From Mahella sp. (GTDB lineage: Bacteria; Bacillota; Clostridia; Mahellales; Mahellaceae), in NCBI RefSeq assembly GCF_020054945.1, contig NZ_JAIHAU010000014.1, positions 1-64,000 of the forward strand: DNA of 64,000 nt. The letters run 5' to 3'. The translations under genes were made by a program, and so were the position numbers. Every line of letters starts with the position of its first letter. Within the stretch, counting starts at the first letter, position 1. Positions 8,667 to 17,396 of this stretch are shown in pieces. The notes below the pieces were generated by a model. The model saw only the letters and a program-made list of their open reading frames with translations. It searched no databases and was not told the DNA's origin.

Positions 8667-9441
8667 CCAGAGCCATCCTCAATCCCCTCATAAATTCGTA
8701 TATATCCCGATCGGAGGCTCCTTGTTCTATTCGCCGTACCAATGCGCTACCAACTATAAGACCGTCGGCCAAATGACCCAATCGGCGCATGTGTTGCGGC
8801 TCGGATATGCCAAAGCCAAGAGCTGTGGGAACTGCACTGTATAGATTTACCTTCTCCATAAAGGCGTCTATGTTGCTACCGAAAGCCTGTCTCTCACCCG
8901 TAACCCCCAGCGATGATACGCAGTACAAAAAGCCCTTGGCGCTCGAGGCTATTTCCTTTATACGTTGCGCCGACGTCGGCGCCACCATGGATATAAAGTA
9001 TACCGGTGCATCATCCAAAAACGGCTTCAGAGCCTGTCGCTCCTCATAAGGCAGATCGGGTACTATCGCACCATCCACGCCCGCCTTGCCACATTGTTCA
9101 ATGAATTTCTCCAACCCATATTGATATATACAATTATAGTATATCAAAAACACTAAAGGAATGGAAGTATTTAGACGAAGGTTTTGCACCATATCGAAGG
9201 CTATGTCCAGGTTCATTCCCTTTTTTAAGGCGCGCTGCGATGATGCCTGGATCACCGGTCCATCGGCCAGTGGGTCGGAATACGGTATGCCGAGCTCTAT
9301 TATATCGGCACCGGCTGATTCCAAAGCCCTCACAGCATTCATCGTATACTCCACATCAGGATCTCCGGCTGTGATAAACGGTATTAGCGCCTTTTTGCCA
9401 TGGCGTTTTAGCTCATCAAAGCGCTCATCTATCCTATTCAT
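8629..9441 (-). CDS. trpA: Tryptophan synthase alpha subunit
   Basis: Cleaves indole-3-glycerol phosphate to indole and glyceraldehyde-3-phosphate, then passes indole to TrpB. It is a TIM barrel of normal length (270 residues). The catalytic acids are present at the standard positions: Glu49 in [10 protein letters not shown] and Asp60 in DPLADGP. The phosphate-binding region VTGER and GFGIS motifs are also intact. It overlaps the end of trpB by 8 nt. TrpA itself looks functional, which contrasts with the damaged TrpB it needs as partner. Confidence 0.95.
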   Translation of the reverse strand: MNRIDERFDELKRHGKKALIPFITAGDPDVEYTMNAVRALESAGADIIELGIPYSDPLADGPVIQASSQRALKKGMNLDIAFDMVQNLRLNTSIPLVFLIYYNCIYQYGLEKFIEQCGKAGVDGAIVPDLPYEERQALKPFLDDAPVYFISMVAPTSAQRIKEIASSAKGFLYCVSSLGVTGERQAFGSNIDAFMEKVNLYSAVPTALGFGISEPQHMRRLGHLADGLIVGSALVRRIEQGASDRDIYEFMRGLRMALDECMEQTMEDNR

Positions 9442-10462
9442 CGATGTTTACCCCCTTTAATCTGGCAATGGATTGTACATCTTTATCCCCTCTGCCCGAT
9501 ATATTTATCACTATGATATCGTCTTTTGATGTCTGAGGCACCAGCTTCACGGCATACGCCACCGCATGAGCGCTCTCCAGAGCCGGTATTATGCCCTCCA
9601 TGCGAGACAACATCTCGAAAGCCTCCATTGCTTCATTATCGGTAACAGAAGTATAATGCACACGTCCTATATCATGCAGGTGTGCATGTTCGGGACCTAC
9701 CCCCGGATAATCCAGACCGGCAGATATGGAGTAAACAGGCTGTATCTGACCGTATTTATCCTGTAATAGGTATGTCATCATGCCATGCAGCACCCCCACG
9801 TTGCCCTTGCTTATAGTAGCCGCATGTTTATCGGTATCGAGACCCAGACCGGCTGCTTCCACACCATATAACTTGACCGTATTATCGTCCACAAACGGAT
9901 AGAACATGCCCATGGAATTGCTTCCGCCACCCACACAGGCTATAATATGATCAGGTAAGCGCCTTTCGGCCTGTATCACCTGCCGCCTGGTTTCATCGCC
10001 TATAATACGCTGAAAATCCCGTACCATGGTCGGATATGGATGCGGCCCTACCACAGAGCCTATAATATAATGCGTATGCTCCACATTGGACACCCAATCG
10101 CGTATGGCTTCATTGGTAGCATCCTTTAATGTGGCCGTACCAGATGTTACGGGTACCACCTTGCCCATACGCCTGGCCAATAGCCCCTGACCCAATGCAT
10201 TGTTTATCTTGTGCGCACCTGTATGGTTCAAGTCTTCGCGTTTAAGATACACCTTACCGCCGCCAAGGTATTCTGTAAGCCGCTTGGCGAAATACAACGG
10301 TGTCGGCCTGCCTACATATTTGTCCAAATAATAATTTAATTCTTCTGTAAATGAACTGTCGGCCATGGCTTCGTTATACGCCCTCTCCAGTTCATCCAGC
10401 GCATTCATAAGAGTCTCGGGCACATATTGCCCGCCAAAACGCCCAAAACGTCCTTTATTCAT
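9434..10462 (-). CDS. trpB: Tryptophan synthase beta subunit with internal in-frame deletion
   Basis: PLP enzyme that condenses indole with serine. The N-terminal [16 protein letters not shown] lysine (K85 in TGAHKINN) and C-terminal PLP phosphate loop [10 protein letters not shown] are present. The protein is only 342 residues against about 390-400 in the family. The frame passes directly from ARRMGK (residue 101, about nt 10161) to [14 protein letters not shown], so the usual 50-odd residues between them are missing. That stretch carries ETGAGQHG, which holds the catalytic glutamate and the serine carboxylate loop. The product is probably inactive. The reading frame is kept. Either a real deletion or an assembly fault. 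Confidence 0.9.
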   Translation of the reverse strand: MNKGRFGRFGGQYVPETLMNALDELERAYNEAMADSSFTEELNYYLDKYVGRPTPLYFAKRLTEYLGGGKVYLKREDLNHTGAHKINNALGQGLLARRMGKVVPVTSGTATLKDATNEAIRDWVSNVEHTHYIIGSVVGPHPYPTMVRDFQRIIGDETRRQVIQAERRLPDHIIACVGGGSNSMGMFYPFVDDNTVKLYGVEAAGLGLDTDKHAATISKGNVGVLHGMMTYLLQDKYGQIQPVYSISAGLDYPGVGPEHAHLHDIGRVHYTSVTDNEAMEAFEMLSRMEGIIPALESAHAVAYAVKLVPQTSKDDIIVINISGRGDKDVQSIARLKGVNIDE

Positions 10463-11066
10463 TATCCTCTATCCCCCTTACTGCTTCTATAAACTCCCGT
10501 ATTTTTTCCGCATCTTTGTGGCCATCGGTTTCTACACCGCTGCTGACGTCTACACCATATGGCCGAGCCGTAGCTATAGCCGCTTTTACATTATATGGAT
10601 TTAACCCGCCTGCCAGTATTATATGACCTTTAAGCTCTACGTCATGCAATAAACTCCAATCAAAGGTATGGCCGCTGCCCGGCACCGCTCCATCCAGCAA
10701 TAGAGCATCCACAGGCCACGCATCCAAGCCTTTGAGGTCGTCGCAGCCCCTGACTCTTATCGCCTTCCACACCTCTACGCCTGAAAATTTACCGCAGAAA
10801 TTCGGCATCTCGCTGCCATGAAGTTGCACTACGTCCAGCCTGCAGGCCTTTATGACTTCATTTATAAAGGCCATGCTTTGATCGGCGAATACCCCGACGC
10901 GCTTTATATCGCTATTCAGCATATCACACATTTCGGCCGCACGCTTTATCGTAAGGCGGCGCCGACTGTTTTGCGCAAATACCAATCCCGCATAATCCGG
11001 TTTATATAGGTTCACCGCTGCTATGTCCCGTTCATCGGTCAAGCCGCATATCTTTACTTTAACCAT
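10455..11066 (-). CDS. trpF: Phosphoribosylanthranilate isomerase
   Basis: Converts N-(5'-phosphoribosyl)anthranilate to CdRP in tryptophan synthesis. Starts with the family motif [10 protein letters not shown] (catalytic Cys7), has [29 protein letters not shown] (catalytic Asp) and [10 protein letters not shown]. 203 residues is normal. Overlaps trpC by 8 nt at its start and trpB by 8 nt at its end, in keeping with the tightly packed operon. Confidence 0.95.
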   Translation of the reverse strand: MVKVKICGLTDERDIAAVNLYKPDYAGLVFAQNSRRRLTIKRAAEMCDMLNSDIKRVGVFADQSMAFINEVIKACRLDVVQLHGSEMPNFCGKFSGVEVWKAIRVRGCDDLKGLDAWPVDALLLDGAVPGSGHTFDWSLLHDVELKGHIILAGGLNPYNVKAAIATARPYGVDVSSGVETDGHKDAEKIREFIEAVRGIEDNE

Positions 11067-11865
11067 ATTTTTCCATTAAACCCCTGGCGGCCATTTTGAA
11101 TTGCTTTATGGTATTTCCCGGGCAATCGGAGCGCATAAGCGTTTCCCCTATCAGCAACGCATCGATGCCTAGAGATGCCATATAACGGACATCGTCCGCA
11201 TCTCGTATGCCGCTTTCGGCTACTACTATTTTATCGGACGGTATACCTTTCATAAGCCTTTGAGTAGTGGACAAATCCACGCTGAAATCGTTGAGGTTGC
11301 GGTTATTTATGCCTATTATAGAGGCTTCGGCCTCCAGAGCCGCTTCGAGCTCCCTCTCGTCATGGACCTCTACAATGCAGTCCATGCCCAGCATATCAGC
11401 TATAATGTGAAACTTTCTAAGCGATGCTTTGTCGAGTATGGCCGAGATAAGCAGTATGGCATCGGCACCCAGAAGGCGCGATTGATATATCTGCCATACA
11501 TCTATTATGAAATCCTTGCGCAGTACCGGTATGGCAAGCCGACTTTTTATCATGCTCAGATACTGGTCGCTGCCCTCAAAGAAACGCCTTTCGGTCAAAA
11601 CGGATATGGCATCAGCACCGCCGTCTTGGTACGCTCTTGCTGTTTCCAGCGCGTCGAAGTCGGCAGCTATAACACCCTTGGATGGCGAAGCTTTTTTTAC
11701 TTCGGCTATTATGGAGAGCCCTTCCTTTTTTAAAGCTTCTTTAAAGCTGTACCTTTCATAGGATGGCATATTCTTGAGCATATATTTCATGCCGTCCAAA
11801 GATATATGTTGCTTTTCAATTTGCAATTGTATGGTTTTGGCCGCTATGATATCCTCCAGTATCAT
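11059..11865 (-). CDS. trpC: Indole-3-glycerol phosphate synthase
   Basis: Ring-closes CdRP to indole-3-glycerol phosphate. TIM-barrel motifs are present: IAEVKKASPSKG, LRKDFIID, IGINNRNLNDF and VAESGI. I chose the ATG at 11865 (MILEDIIAAK) since a GAGGTG ribosome site overlapping the trpD stop precedes it by 4 nt; the codon at 11877 would place that ribosome site inside the gene. About 268 residues, normal for the family. A single-function TrpC, not fused to TrpF. Confidence 0.95.
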   Translation of the reverse strand: MILEDIIAAKTIQLQIEKQHISLDGMKYMLKNMPSYERYSFKEALKKEGLSIIAEVKKASPSKGVIAADFDALETARAYQDGGADAISVLTERRFFEGSDQYLSMIKSRLAIPVLRKDFIIDVWQIYQSRLLGADAILLISAILDKASLRKFHIIADMLGMDCIVEVHDERELEAALEAEASIIGINNRNLNDFSVDLSTTQRLMKGIPSDKIVVAESGIRDADDVRYMASLGIDALLIGETLMRSDCPGNTIKQFKMAARGLMEKYG

Positions 11866-11873
11866 GGTACACC

Positions 11874-12911
11874 TCATGCCATTTCTTTTCGCCGTTGTAT
11901 ATCATAGCGGCTGCAAAATTCAATAAATTGGTTTAATTTGGCGCCGGCGCTGCCGTCATCGATGAGCTTTTGTGCTAAAGCGACAGCCTGTTCCAACGTT
12001 TCTGCTCTTTTGCCAACATATATTGCGGCGGCACCATTTAAGACGACAGCGTCGCGATAGGCCCCTTTTTGTCCATCGAATACCGCTCTTATTATAGCGG
12101 CGTTGTACTGTGCATCTCCGCCTTTCAACGCACCCTTTGCTGCTCTTTCCATCCCGAATAGTTCCGGCGATATGGTGTATTCGATGATGTCCCCGCCATT
12201 TATCTCGGCGATCATGGTTTCTCCGGATATCGTTATCTCGTCCAATCCATCTGTGCCATGAACCACCATTGCCCTATCGGCACCGAGTTTGGATAGTACC
12301 TGTGCCATCGGCCGCACCATTGCACCATCGTAAACCCCTAATACCTGCCCTTTAGTGCCCGCCGGGTTGGATAAGGGCCCTAAAATATTGAATATGGTCC
12401 TGATGCCGAGCTCCTTTCTGGGACCGGCGGCGTGTTTCATAGCGGTATGATACATCGGGGCGAACATAAAGCCTATGCCTATCTCTTTTATGCTTTGGGC
12501 CGTATAATATGGCGGCATGTCGGTTATTATACCCAGTGCTTCCAGCACATCGGCACTGCCACAGCGGCTGGATACCGAACGGTTGCCGTGTTTGGCCACC
12601 AGTACGCCGGCCGCTGCCGCGACAAAAGCCGCCGCCGTCGATATATTAAACGTCTCGGCCTTATCGCCACCGGTACCGCATGTGTCCACGCAATATACGT
12701 CCAGCTCCAGCTTTTGGGCTTTACTGCGCATAGCCAGTGCCGCGCCTGTTATTTCATCCACCGTTTCACCTTTTAGGCTCATAGCCGCCAAAAACGCCCC
12801 TATTTGAGCTTGTGTCGCCTGCCCGCTCATGATCATATCCACGCATTGCATGGATTCCTCTACTGACAAGTCCTGCCCTTTCACCAAACGATCGATAGCT
12901 TCCTTTATCAT
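11874..12911 (-). CDS. trpD: Anthranilate phosphoribosyltransferase
   Basis: Transfers phosphoribose from PRPP to anthranilate. Shows the glycine-rich PRPP loop CGTGGDKAETFNIST, then KHGNRSVSSRCGSADVLEALG and GPLSNPAG. 345 residues, i.e. only the transferase: there is no fused glutamine amidotransferase (TrpG) domain. Start ATG overlaps the trpE stop as ATGA. Co-translated in the trpEDCFBA order. Confidence 0.95.
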   Translation of the reverse strand: MIKEAIDRLVKGQDLSVEESMQCVDMIMSGQATQAQIGAFLAAMSLKGETVDEITGAALAMRSKAQKLELDVYCVDTCGTGGDKAETFNISTAAAFVAAAAGVLVAKHGNRSVSSRCGSADVLEALGIITDMPPYYTAQSIKEIGIGFMFAPMYHTAMKHAAGPRKELGIRTIFNILGPLSNPAGTKGQVLGVYDGAMVRPMAQVLSKLGADRAMVVHGTDGLDEITISGETMIAEINGGDIIEYTISPELFGMERAAKGALKGGDAQYNAAIIRAVFDGQKGAYRDAVVLNGAAAIYVGKRAETLEQAVALAQKLIDDGSAGAKLNQFIEFCSRYDIQRRKEMA

Positions 12912-14380
12912 CTCATCAAAACTCCTCTCTTCTCAACTGATGCTATAGCCTCCAATAAAGCTTTGGCTTTATTACTCGTCTCCACATATTCGCGTTCAGG
13001 TACCGAATCGGCCACTATACCCGCTCCAGCCTGAACATATACTTTATCGCCTACAAATATAGCCGTCCTTATAGTTATACATACATCCATGTTGCCGTTG
13101 TAGGCTATATAACCTATGGCCCCTGCGTATGGGCCGCGCCGCACCTCCTCCATTTCGTCTATTATCTGCATGGCCCTTACTTTGGGAGCGCCGCTGACTG
13201 TGCCGGCCGGCAAACAAGCCGCCAACGCGTCGAAGGCATCTTTACCATCCTTGAGCCTGCCTTTAACATTGGTTACCAAGTGCATAACATGAGAATATTT
13301 CTCCACATGCATGAGGTTTTCGACCTTTACGCTGCCATACTCAGCCACCTTGCCTATGTCGTTGCGGCCGAGATCCACAAGCATGATATGCTCGGCCTTC
13401 TCCTTCTCATCGTTAAGCAGCTCGCTTTCCAGCTCAGCATCCCGTTCAGGCGTATCGCCACGCGGGCGGGTCCCTGCTATAGGACAGGTCTCCACCGTGC
13501 CATTCTCCACCCTGACCAACGATTCCGGTGACGAGCCGGCTATATGGTAGTACCCGAAGTTAAAATAATACATATATGGCGACGGGTTAAGCGTCCTCAA
13601 AGCCCTGTAGACATCGAACGGATGAGCATTAGTCGCCGTTTCGTATCGCTGTGACAGCACCACCTGAAATATATCGCCGTCGAGTATATATTGTTTAGCC
13701 CTTTCAACCCATTCTATATATTGTTGCCTGGATACATTGCTTATAGGCGATATGTCGTCTGTGCTTTTATGCAGTTCGACAGCCGCAGAGGCTTGCTGCG
13801 ACATTATCTCGTCGTACATTAACTTTATTTTGCCTATGGCTCGCTCATAAGCGGCATCGTCTTCATGTTCAACATTAACATTAGTTATTATGATGATCCT
13901 CTGCTTTAGGTGATCGTATACTATAAGATCGTCACACGACACGAAGTGTGCATCGGGCAGCTCAAGGTCATCCTCAGGCATATCGGGCAATGGTTCAAAA
14001 AGCCTTACTATATCATAGGCAAAATAACCGGCACACCCTCCCGAAAAACGCGGTAAACCTCTCATCTGCGGACAATAGCGCCGGCCTATCCAATCCTTCA
14101 TATAGGCTATTGGATCGGAGCACGGCACTTGACCAGCATCAGTTTTAAGCACACCGTTTTTGAATTCGAATGACACCGCCGGATTGATGCCTATGAAAGA
14201 ATAGCGTCCCCATTTTGCTCCGCCTTCGACGCTTTCGAGCAGGAAACTGCCATGCCTATCGGCAAACCGTGAGAATATGGATATAGGCGTTATGGTATCT
14301 GCCATGAATTCGGCCCATACCGGCACTATATCGTATTTGGCCGCCATTTCATAAAAATGTCGTTTGTCCGGATAATACAA
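12908..14380 (-). CDS. trpE: Anthranilate synthase component I
   Basis: First enzyme of tryptophan synthesis, making anthranilate from chorismate with ammonia supplied by a TrpG/PabA subunit. 490 residues. The N-terminal LLES motif (about 48-51) is the tryptophan feedback-binding element. The C-terminal chorismate-binding domain has IFQVVLSQR, PSPYMYYF, PIAGTRPRG and ARNDIGK-like LGRNDIGK. Start is TTG at 14380, supported by GGGAGAGAG about 7 nt before. No trpG lies in this operon, so the amidotransferase must come from elsewhere, as in Bacillus subtilis where pabA serves both pathways. Expression is probably controlled by the TRAP-type leader upstream. Confidence 0.95.
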   Translation of the reverse strand: MYYPDKRHFYEMAAKYDIVPVWAEFMADTITPISIFSRFADRHGSFLLESVEGGAKWGRYSFIGINPAVSFEFKNGVLKTDAGQVPCSDPIAYMKDWIGRRYCPQMRGLPRFSGGCAGYFAYDIVRLFEPLPDMPEDDLELPDAHFVSCDDLIVYDHLKQRIIIITNVNVEHEDDAAYERAIGKIKLMYDEIMSQQASAAVELHKSTDDISPISNVSRQQYIEWVERAKQYILDGDIFQVVLSQRYETATNAHPFDVYRALRTLNPSPYMYYFNFGYYHIAGSSPESLVRVENGTVETCPIAGTRPRGDTPERDAELESELLNDEKEKAEHIMLVDLGRNDIGKVAEYGSVKVENLMHVEKYSHVMHLVTNVKGRLKDGKDAFDALAACLPAGTVSGAPKVRAMQIIDEMEEVRRGPYAGAIGYIAYNGNMDVCITIRTAIFVGDKVYVQAGAGIVADSVPEREYVETSNKAKALLEAIASVEKRGVLMR

Positions 14381-14419
14381 ATAAGCTCTCTCCCTTCCAG
14401 AGAGGCCGAAAAGATATGC

Positions 14420-14444
14420 AAAAGGCCGAAACGATGTTTCGGCC
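14420..14444 (-). terminator. trp leader attenuator (intrinsic terminator)
   Basis: Minus-strand stem GGCCGAAAC (14444-14436), 3-nt loop ATC, GTTTCGGCC (14432-14424), then TTTTGC. It lies between the trp promoter and trpE. The segment GCCGAGAAG (14479-14471), inside the (G/T)AG repeats, can pair with CTTTCGGC (14448-14441) at the terminator's 5' side, with one bulged G. That is an antiterminator that would be mutually exclusive with this stem, the arrangement of TRAP-controlled attenuation. Confidence 0.8.
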
Positions 14445-14465
14445 GAAAGTTCATAAATTTATTCC

Positions 14466-14510
14466 CTATACTCTTCTCGGCTCATCTCATCTAAACTCAT
14501 CTCAACTAAA
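14466..14510 (-). promoter_or_regulatory. TRAP (MtrB) binding site in trp leader RNA
   Basis: Nine consecutive 5-nt units of the form NN(G/T)AG on the minus strand: TTTAG, TTGAG, ATGAG, TTTAG, ATGAG, ATGAG, CCGAG, AAGAG, TATAG. Every triplet is separated by exactly two nucleotides. In Bacillus the tryptophan-activated TRAP ring binds 11 such (G/U)AG triplets with 2-3 nt spacers and so blocks an antiterminator. The first unit begins about 8 nt after the predicted transcription start. Confidence 0.85.
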
Positions 14511-14524
14511 TCCAACTTGCTACT

Positions 14525-14554
14525 ATAATACACCATTGGACAAGAGCATGTCAA
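14525..14554 (-). promoter_or_regulatory. trp operon promoter
   Basis: Minus-strand TTGACA (14554-14549), 18-nt spacer, TATTAT (14530-14525). Transcription would start near 14518, giving a leader of roughly 140 nt before the trpE TTG start. Confidence 0.75.
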
Positions 14555-14619
14555 ATTTTTTTATGGGAAATTTTAATTCGAAATCGCAGGTAAAAACTAA
14601 GGAGAACGGGAAATATTTT

Positions 14620-14648
14620 TTGAACATTGAGCACAGATATGTTAAATT
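14620..14648 (+). promoter_or_regulatory. Promoter of the thioesterase gene
   Basis: TTGAAC (14620-14625), 17-nt spacer, TAAATT (14643-14648), followed by AGGAGG about 35 nt later before the ATG at 14693. It is divergent from the trp promoter, about 65 nt away. Confidence 0.5.
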
Positions 14649-14692
14649 ATAAATAATAGCAAATATCGTACATAATAGCAGGAGGAAATACA

Positions 14693-15187
14693 ATGATAAA
14701 CGCATGCGATCCGAACATGGGCTTTAAGCCGCCATCAGCATCAAAAGTGGAAATGACAGAAATGGTATTGCCCAATGACGCCAACGGGCTTGGCAATCTT
14801 TTGGGCGGCAGGCTTATGCACTGGATAGATATAGCCGGTGCCATAGTGGCTTCACGACATTCTGGTCATACGGTGGTAACAGTAGCAGTCGACAGCTTAG
14901 ACTTTAAAGAACCTATAAAAGTAGGTGAATTAGTCATATTAAGAGGCAAAATAACATGGTCCGGCCGTACTTCTATGGAGGTAGCGGTGGATGTTTATGG
15001 TGAAAATCTGACCACAGGCCAGCAGCGTTTGACCAACGAGGCTTATCTGACGTTTGTGGCATTGGATGACAACGGGCATCCTACACCCGTGCCCTGCGTA
15101 TCGCCAGAAACGCCGGATGAACATAAAGCGTTTCAAGATGCCGTAATCAGGCGAGAGCAGCGCCTAAAGCGCCGTTCGGCGGAATGA
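14693..15187 (+). CDS. Acyl-CoA thioesterase (hotdog fold, YkhA/BFIT type)
   Basis: 164-residue single-hotdog thioesterase that should hydrolyse cytosolic acyl-CoA. Family features: MTEMVLPNDANGLGNLLGGRLMHWID (shown here in part) with the catalytic Asn/Asp region around residues 28-47, then ASRHSG and VDSLDFKEPIKVGE, and TNEAYLTFVALD near 117-128. AGGAGG precedes the ATG by 7 nt. It has its own promoter, is transcribed away from trp, and converges with the DUF503 gene, whose end abuts its stop. Physiological acyl-CoA substrate unknown. Confidence 0.88.
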   Translation: MINACDPNMGFKPPSASKVEMTEMVLPNDANGLGNLLGGRLMHWIDIAGAIVASRHSGHTVVTVAVDSLDFKEPIKVGELVILRGKITWSGRTSMEVAVDVYGENLTTGQQRLTNEAYLTFVALDDNGHPTPVPCVSPETPDEHKAFQDAVIRREQRLKRRSAE

Positions 15188-15472
15188 TCATAGTATCTGA
15201 ACCTCTATATTTATCACTAGATATTCGCCTTCGCCGCTTTCAATATAGTCTATTGCTTTATCTATTTCGCCGTTGGCAACCTTTCCATTATTGGATATAC
15301 ACGCTATACCCAAGACCGCGCGCTGCCAAATGTCCATATATTCCATCTCGGCGACAGAAACGTTGAAACGATTGCGCAGGCGGGCGGTTATACCCTTGAC
15401 CACATGTCTCTTATCCTTGAGCGAATGAGCAAAAGGTATGGATATCTCTATCATGGCTACGGCCACAGGCAA
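15188..15472 (-). CDS. DUF503 (YlxP-like) family protein
   Basis: 94 residues with the family signature EISIPFAHSLKDKRHVVKGI near the start and GIACISNNGK in the middle. YlxP homologues lie in the nusA-infB-rbfA region of Bacillus, but no biochemical activity is known to me. TTG start at 15472, set by AGGAGG 8 nt upstream; the site lies at the end of the upstream radical SAM gene, whose TAA is immediately before this TTG. It probably forms the last gene of the metG-tatD-radical SAM run. Confidence 0.85.
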   Translation of the reverse strand: MPVAVAMIEISIPFAHSLKDKRHVVKGITARLRNRFNVSVAEMEYMDIWQRAVLGIACISNNGKVANGEIDKAIDYIESGEGEYLVINIEVQIL

Positions 15473-16603
15473 TTATTGCGCCTCCTTCCACCTTGCCGCC
15501 AAGCGTTCAAATCTGCTTTGGCTGTATTTATAAAACCGTTTGTAGGCATCGCAATAATATGTGCGATGCTGAGCTATCCCACCTTCACTCTGATAAAACT
15601 TGCGGCAGCCTCCCCAGCACATGGATAAATACTCACAGTTTTGACATTCATCCGCTATAGGTTGCTTGCCGTTGCGAAAGGCCTCATATTTATCCGACAG
15701 CAAGAGCTCTTTTAAAGGCTTATCGTTTATATTGCCCAAATGCCATTGCGGTTCTACAAAAAAATCACAAGGATAAATATCCCCGTTATATTCCGCCACC
15801 ACAGTGCTATTGCAAAACGGCGAGCAGGTACACGATGGATGCCGCCCGGTCACATAATATATCATCAACTCGTCGAAATCGCGTATATAGCATTCGGGTT
15901 GTCCCATATTATACCACTTATCGAACATGCGGCAAAGGAATTCCCCGTAATCATCCGGCGACACGGAAAATGGCGCTATATTACCATGCTCATCGGTCTC
16001 CAGACACGGTATGAATTGCATATACCTTATACCCATATCAAAGAAATAATTGAAAAGCGCCTCAGGCTTCTTGGCGTTAACGTCATTTACGACCGTCAAT
16101 ATATTGAATTCCACCCCATGCCGTTCAAGCAATCTGACCGCTCGCAATACCCTGTCATGGGTAGGATTGCCGCCTCGATCCTTTCTATAAATGTCATGAA
16201 ATCTAGCCCGACCATCCATGCTAATGCCTATGAGAAAATTATTCTCGGCAAAGAATTCAGCCCAATCATCATCCAACAATATGCCGTTGGTCTGAAAGGC
16301 GTTATTAACCTGTTGTCCATCTTTTTTATACTGCTGTTCTAAAGCTACAGCCGTTTTATAAAAATCCAGGCCCATAAGCGTAGGTTCTCCGCCTTGCCAC
16401 GCCAGAGTGGCCACGGGACCGGCCACATCCAGATACTGCGCTATCATCTGTTCCAATGTTTCCGCATTCATGCGCGTTATACCGGGGTAAAGCTGCTGCT
16501 TGGGCATATAGAAACAGTATTGGCAGGCCAGATTGCAATCGGCCGAGGCCGGCTTTACAAGCAGGCTGAATCCTTCAAATAATAATTCTTTGTCTTCAGG
16601 CAT
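15473..16603 (-). CDS. Radical SAM/SPASM protein, anaerobic sulfatase-maturase type
   Basis: 376 residues. The radical SAM cluster motif is CNLACQYC (Cys23, 27, 30), followed by the AnSME-like WQGGEPTLMGLDFY. The C-terminal SPASM region has many cysteines (CTCSPFCNS, YPCDFF, CQNCEYLSMCWGGC) for two auxiliary Fe-S clusters. AnSME enzymes oxidise a Cys or Ser in sulfatases to formylglycine. No sulfatase gene is in the window, so the target may be elsewhere or be another peptide. Overlaps the end of tatD by 8 nt. Confidence 0.82.
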   Translation of the reverse strand: MPEDKELLFEGFSLLVKPASADCNLACQYCFYMPKQQLYPGITRMNAETLEQMIAQYLDVAGPVATLAWQGGEPTLMGLDFYKTAVALEQQYKKDGQQVNNAFQTNGILLDDDWAEFFAENNFLIGISMDGRARFHDIYRKDRGGNPTHDRVLRAVRLLERHGVEFNILTVVNDVNAKKPEALFNYFFDMGIRYMQFIPCLETDEHGNIAPFSVSPDDYGEFLCRMFDKWYNMGQPECYIRDFDELMIYYVTGRHPSCTCSPFCNSTVVAEYNGDIYPCDFFVEPQWHLGNINDKPLKELLLSDKYEAFRNGKQPIADECQNCEYLSMCWGGCRKFYQSEGGIAQHRTYYCDAYKRFYKYSQSRFERLAARWKEAQ

Positions 16604-17390
16604 GGCTTTTTTTACCCAACTCGGTCAATCCGAACAGTTTTACGGCGTTGTGTCCGGTTATGCGCACGACGTCATCGTATTGCATCCCTTTTATATCTGC
16701 TATCTTTTCGGCAACGTAACGCACATTCCCCGGGTAATTCCTTTGCCCCCTATGCGGTTCCGGCGATAAGTAAGGGCTGTCGGTTTCTATCATTATCAGC
16801 TCTATGGGAATCGCTTTGACCACATCTATAAGTCGGCGGGCATTTTTAAATGTTATATTGCCTGTAAACGATATTAAAAATCCGAGCTTCAAACATTCTT
16901 CAGCCATTTCCACGCTGCCGGAAAAACAATGCAACACACCTTTTTGATTTTTGCCGCGGCTCTTCAATATGTTCATCATATCGCCGTGGGCATCGCGGTC
17001 ATGTATAATGACCGGTTTACCCGCTCTATCGGCCAATTTCAGTTGGCTCTCAAAGCAAACCTTTTGAACATCGCGTCCAGGCTCATCGTAATGGTAATCC
17101 AGCCCTATCTCCCCTATAGCCACTACTCTATCGTCTTTAGCCAATCTCTCTAATTCGGCCAAATCCACATCGTTTAAATGTTCAGCATCCTGAGGGTGCA
17201 CGCCCACCGCAGCATATATGAACTCATATGCATGGGCTAATTCCACGGCCTTGCGCGAGGAAACCATATCAGCTCCGGGATTTATAACGCAGTCCAGACC
17301 GTCCTGCCTTATCTGTTGTATTACATGCTCTCTGTCCTCGTCAAAACGCGCATCGTCTAAATGGGCGTGAGTATCTATAAGCAATGTCAT
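16596..17390 (-). CDS. tatD: TatD family metal-dependent hydrolase (deoxyribonuclease-like)
   Basis: 264 residues with all family landmarks: DTHAHLDD near the start (metal-binding His pair), GEIGLDYHY, IIHDRDAH, LHCFSGS and ETDSPYL. TatD proteins are 3'-5' exonucleases or phosphoesterases thought to act in DNA repair and quality control. It lies 6 nt after metG, a very common arrangement in Firmicutes. A radical SAM protein of the TatD-linked type is also in the window but 11 kb away. Confidence 0.92.
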   Translation of the reverse strand: MTLLIDTHAHLDDARFDEDREHVIQQIRQDGLDCVINPGADMVSSRKAVELAHAYEFIYAAVGVHPQDAEHLNDVDLAELERLAKDDRVVAIGEIGLDYHYDEPGRDVQKVCFESQLKLADRAGKPVIIHDRDAHGDMMNILKSRGKNQKGVLHCFSGSVEMAEECLKLGFLISFTGNITFKNARRLIDVVKAIPIELIMIETDSPYLSPEPHRGQRNYPGNVRYVAEKIADIKGMQYDDVVRITGHNAVKLFGLTELGKKSHA

Positions 17391-17396
17391 GCCTCC

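Noticed and set aside
14381-14520. T-box riboswitch in the trp leader
   Set aside because: No T-box core (AGGGTGGNACCGCG-like) is present; the repeat pattern fits TRAP instead.
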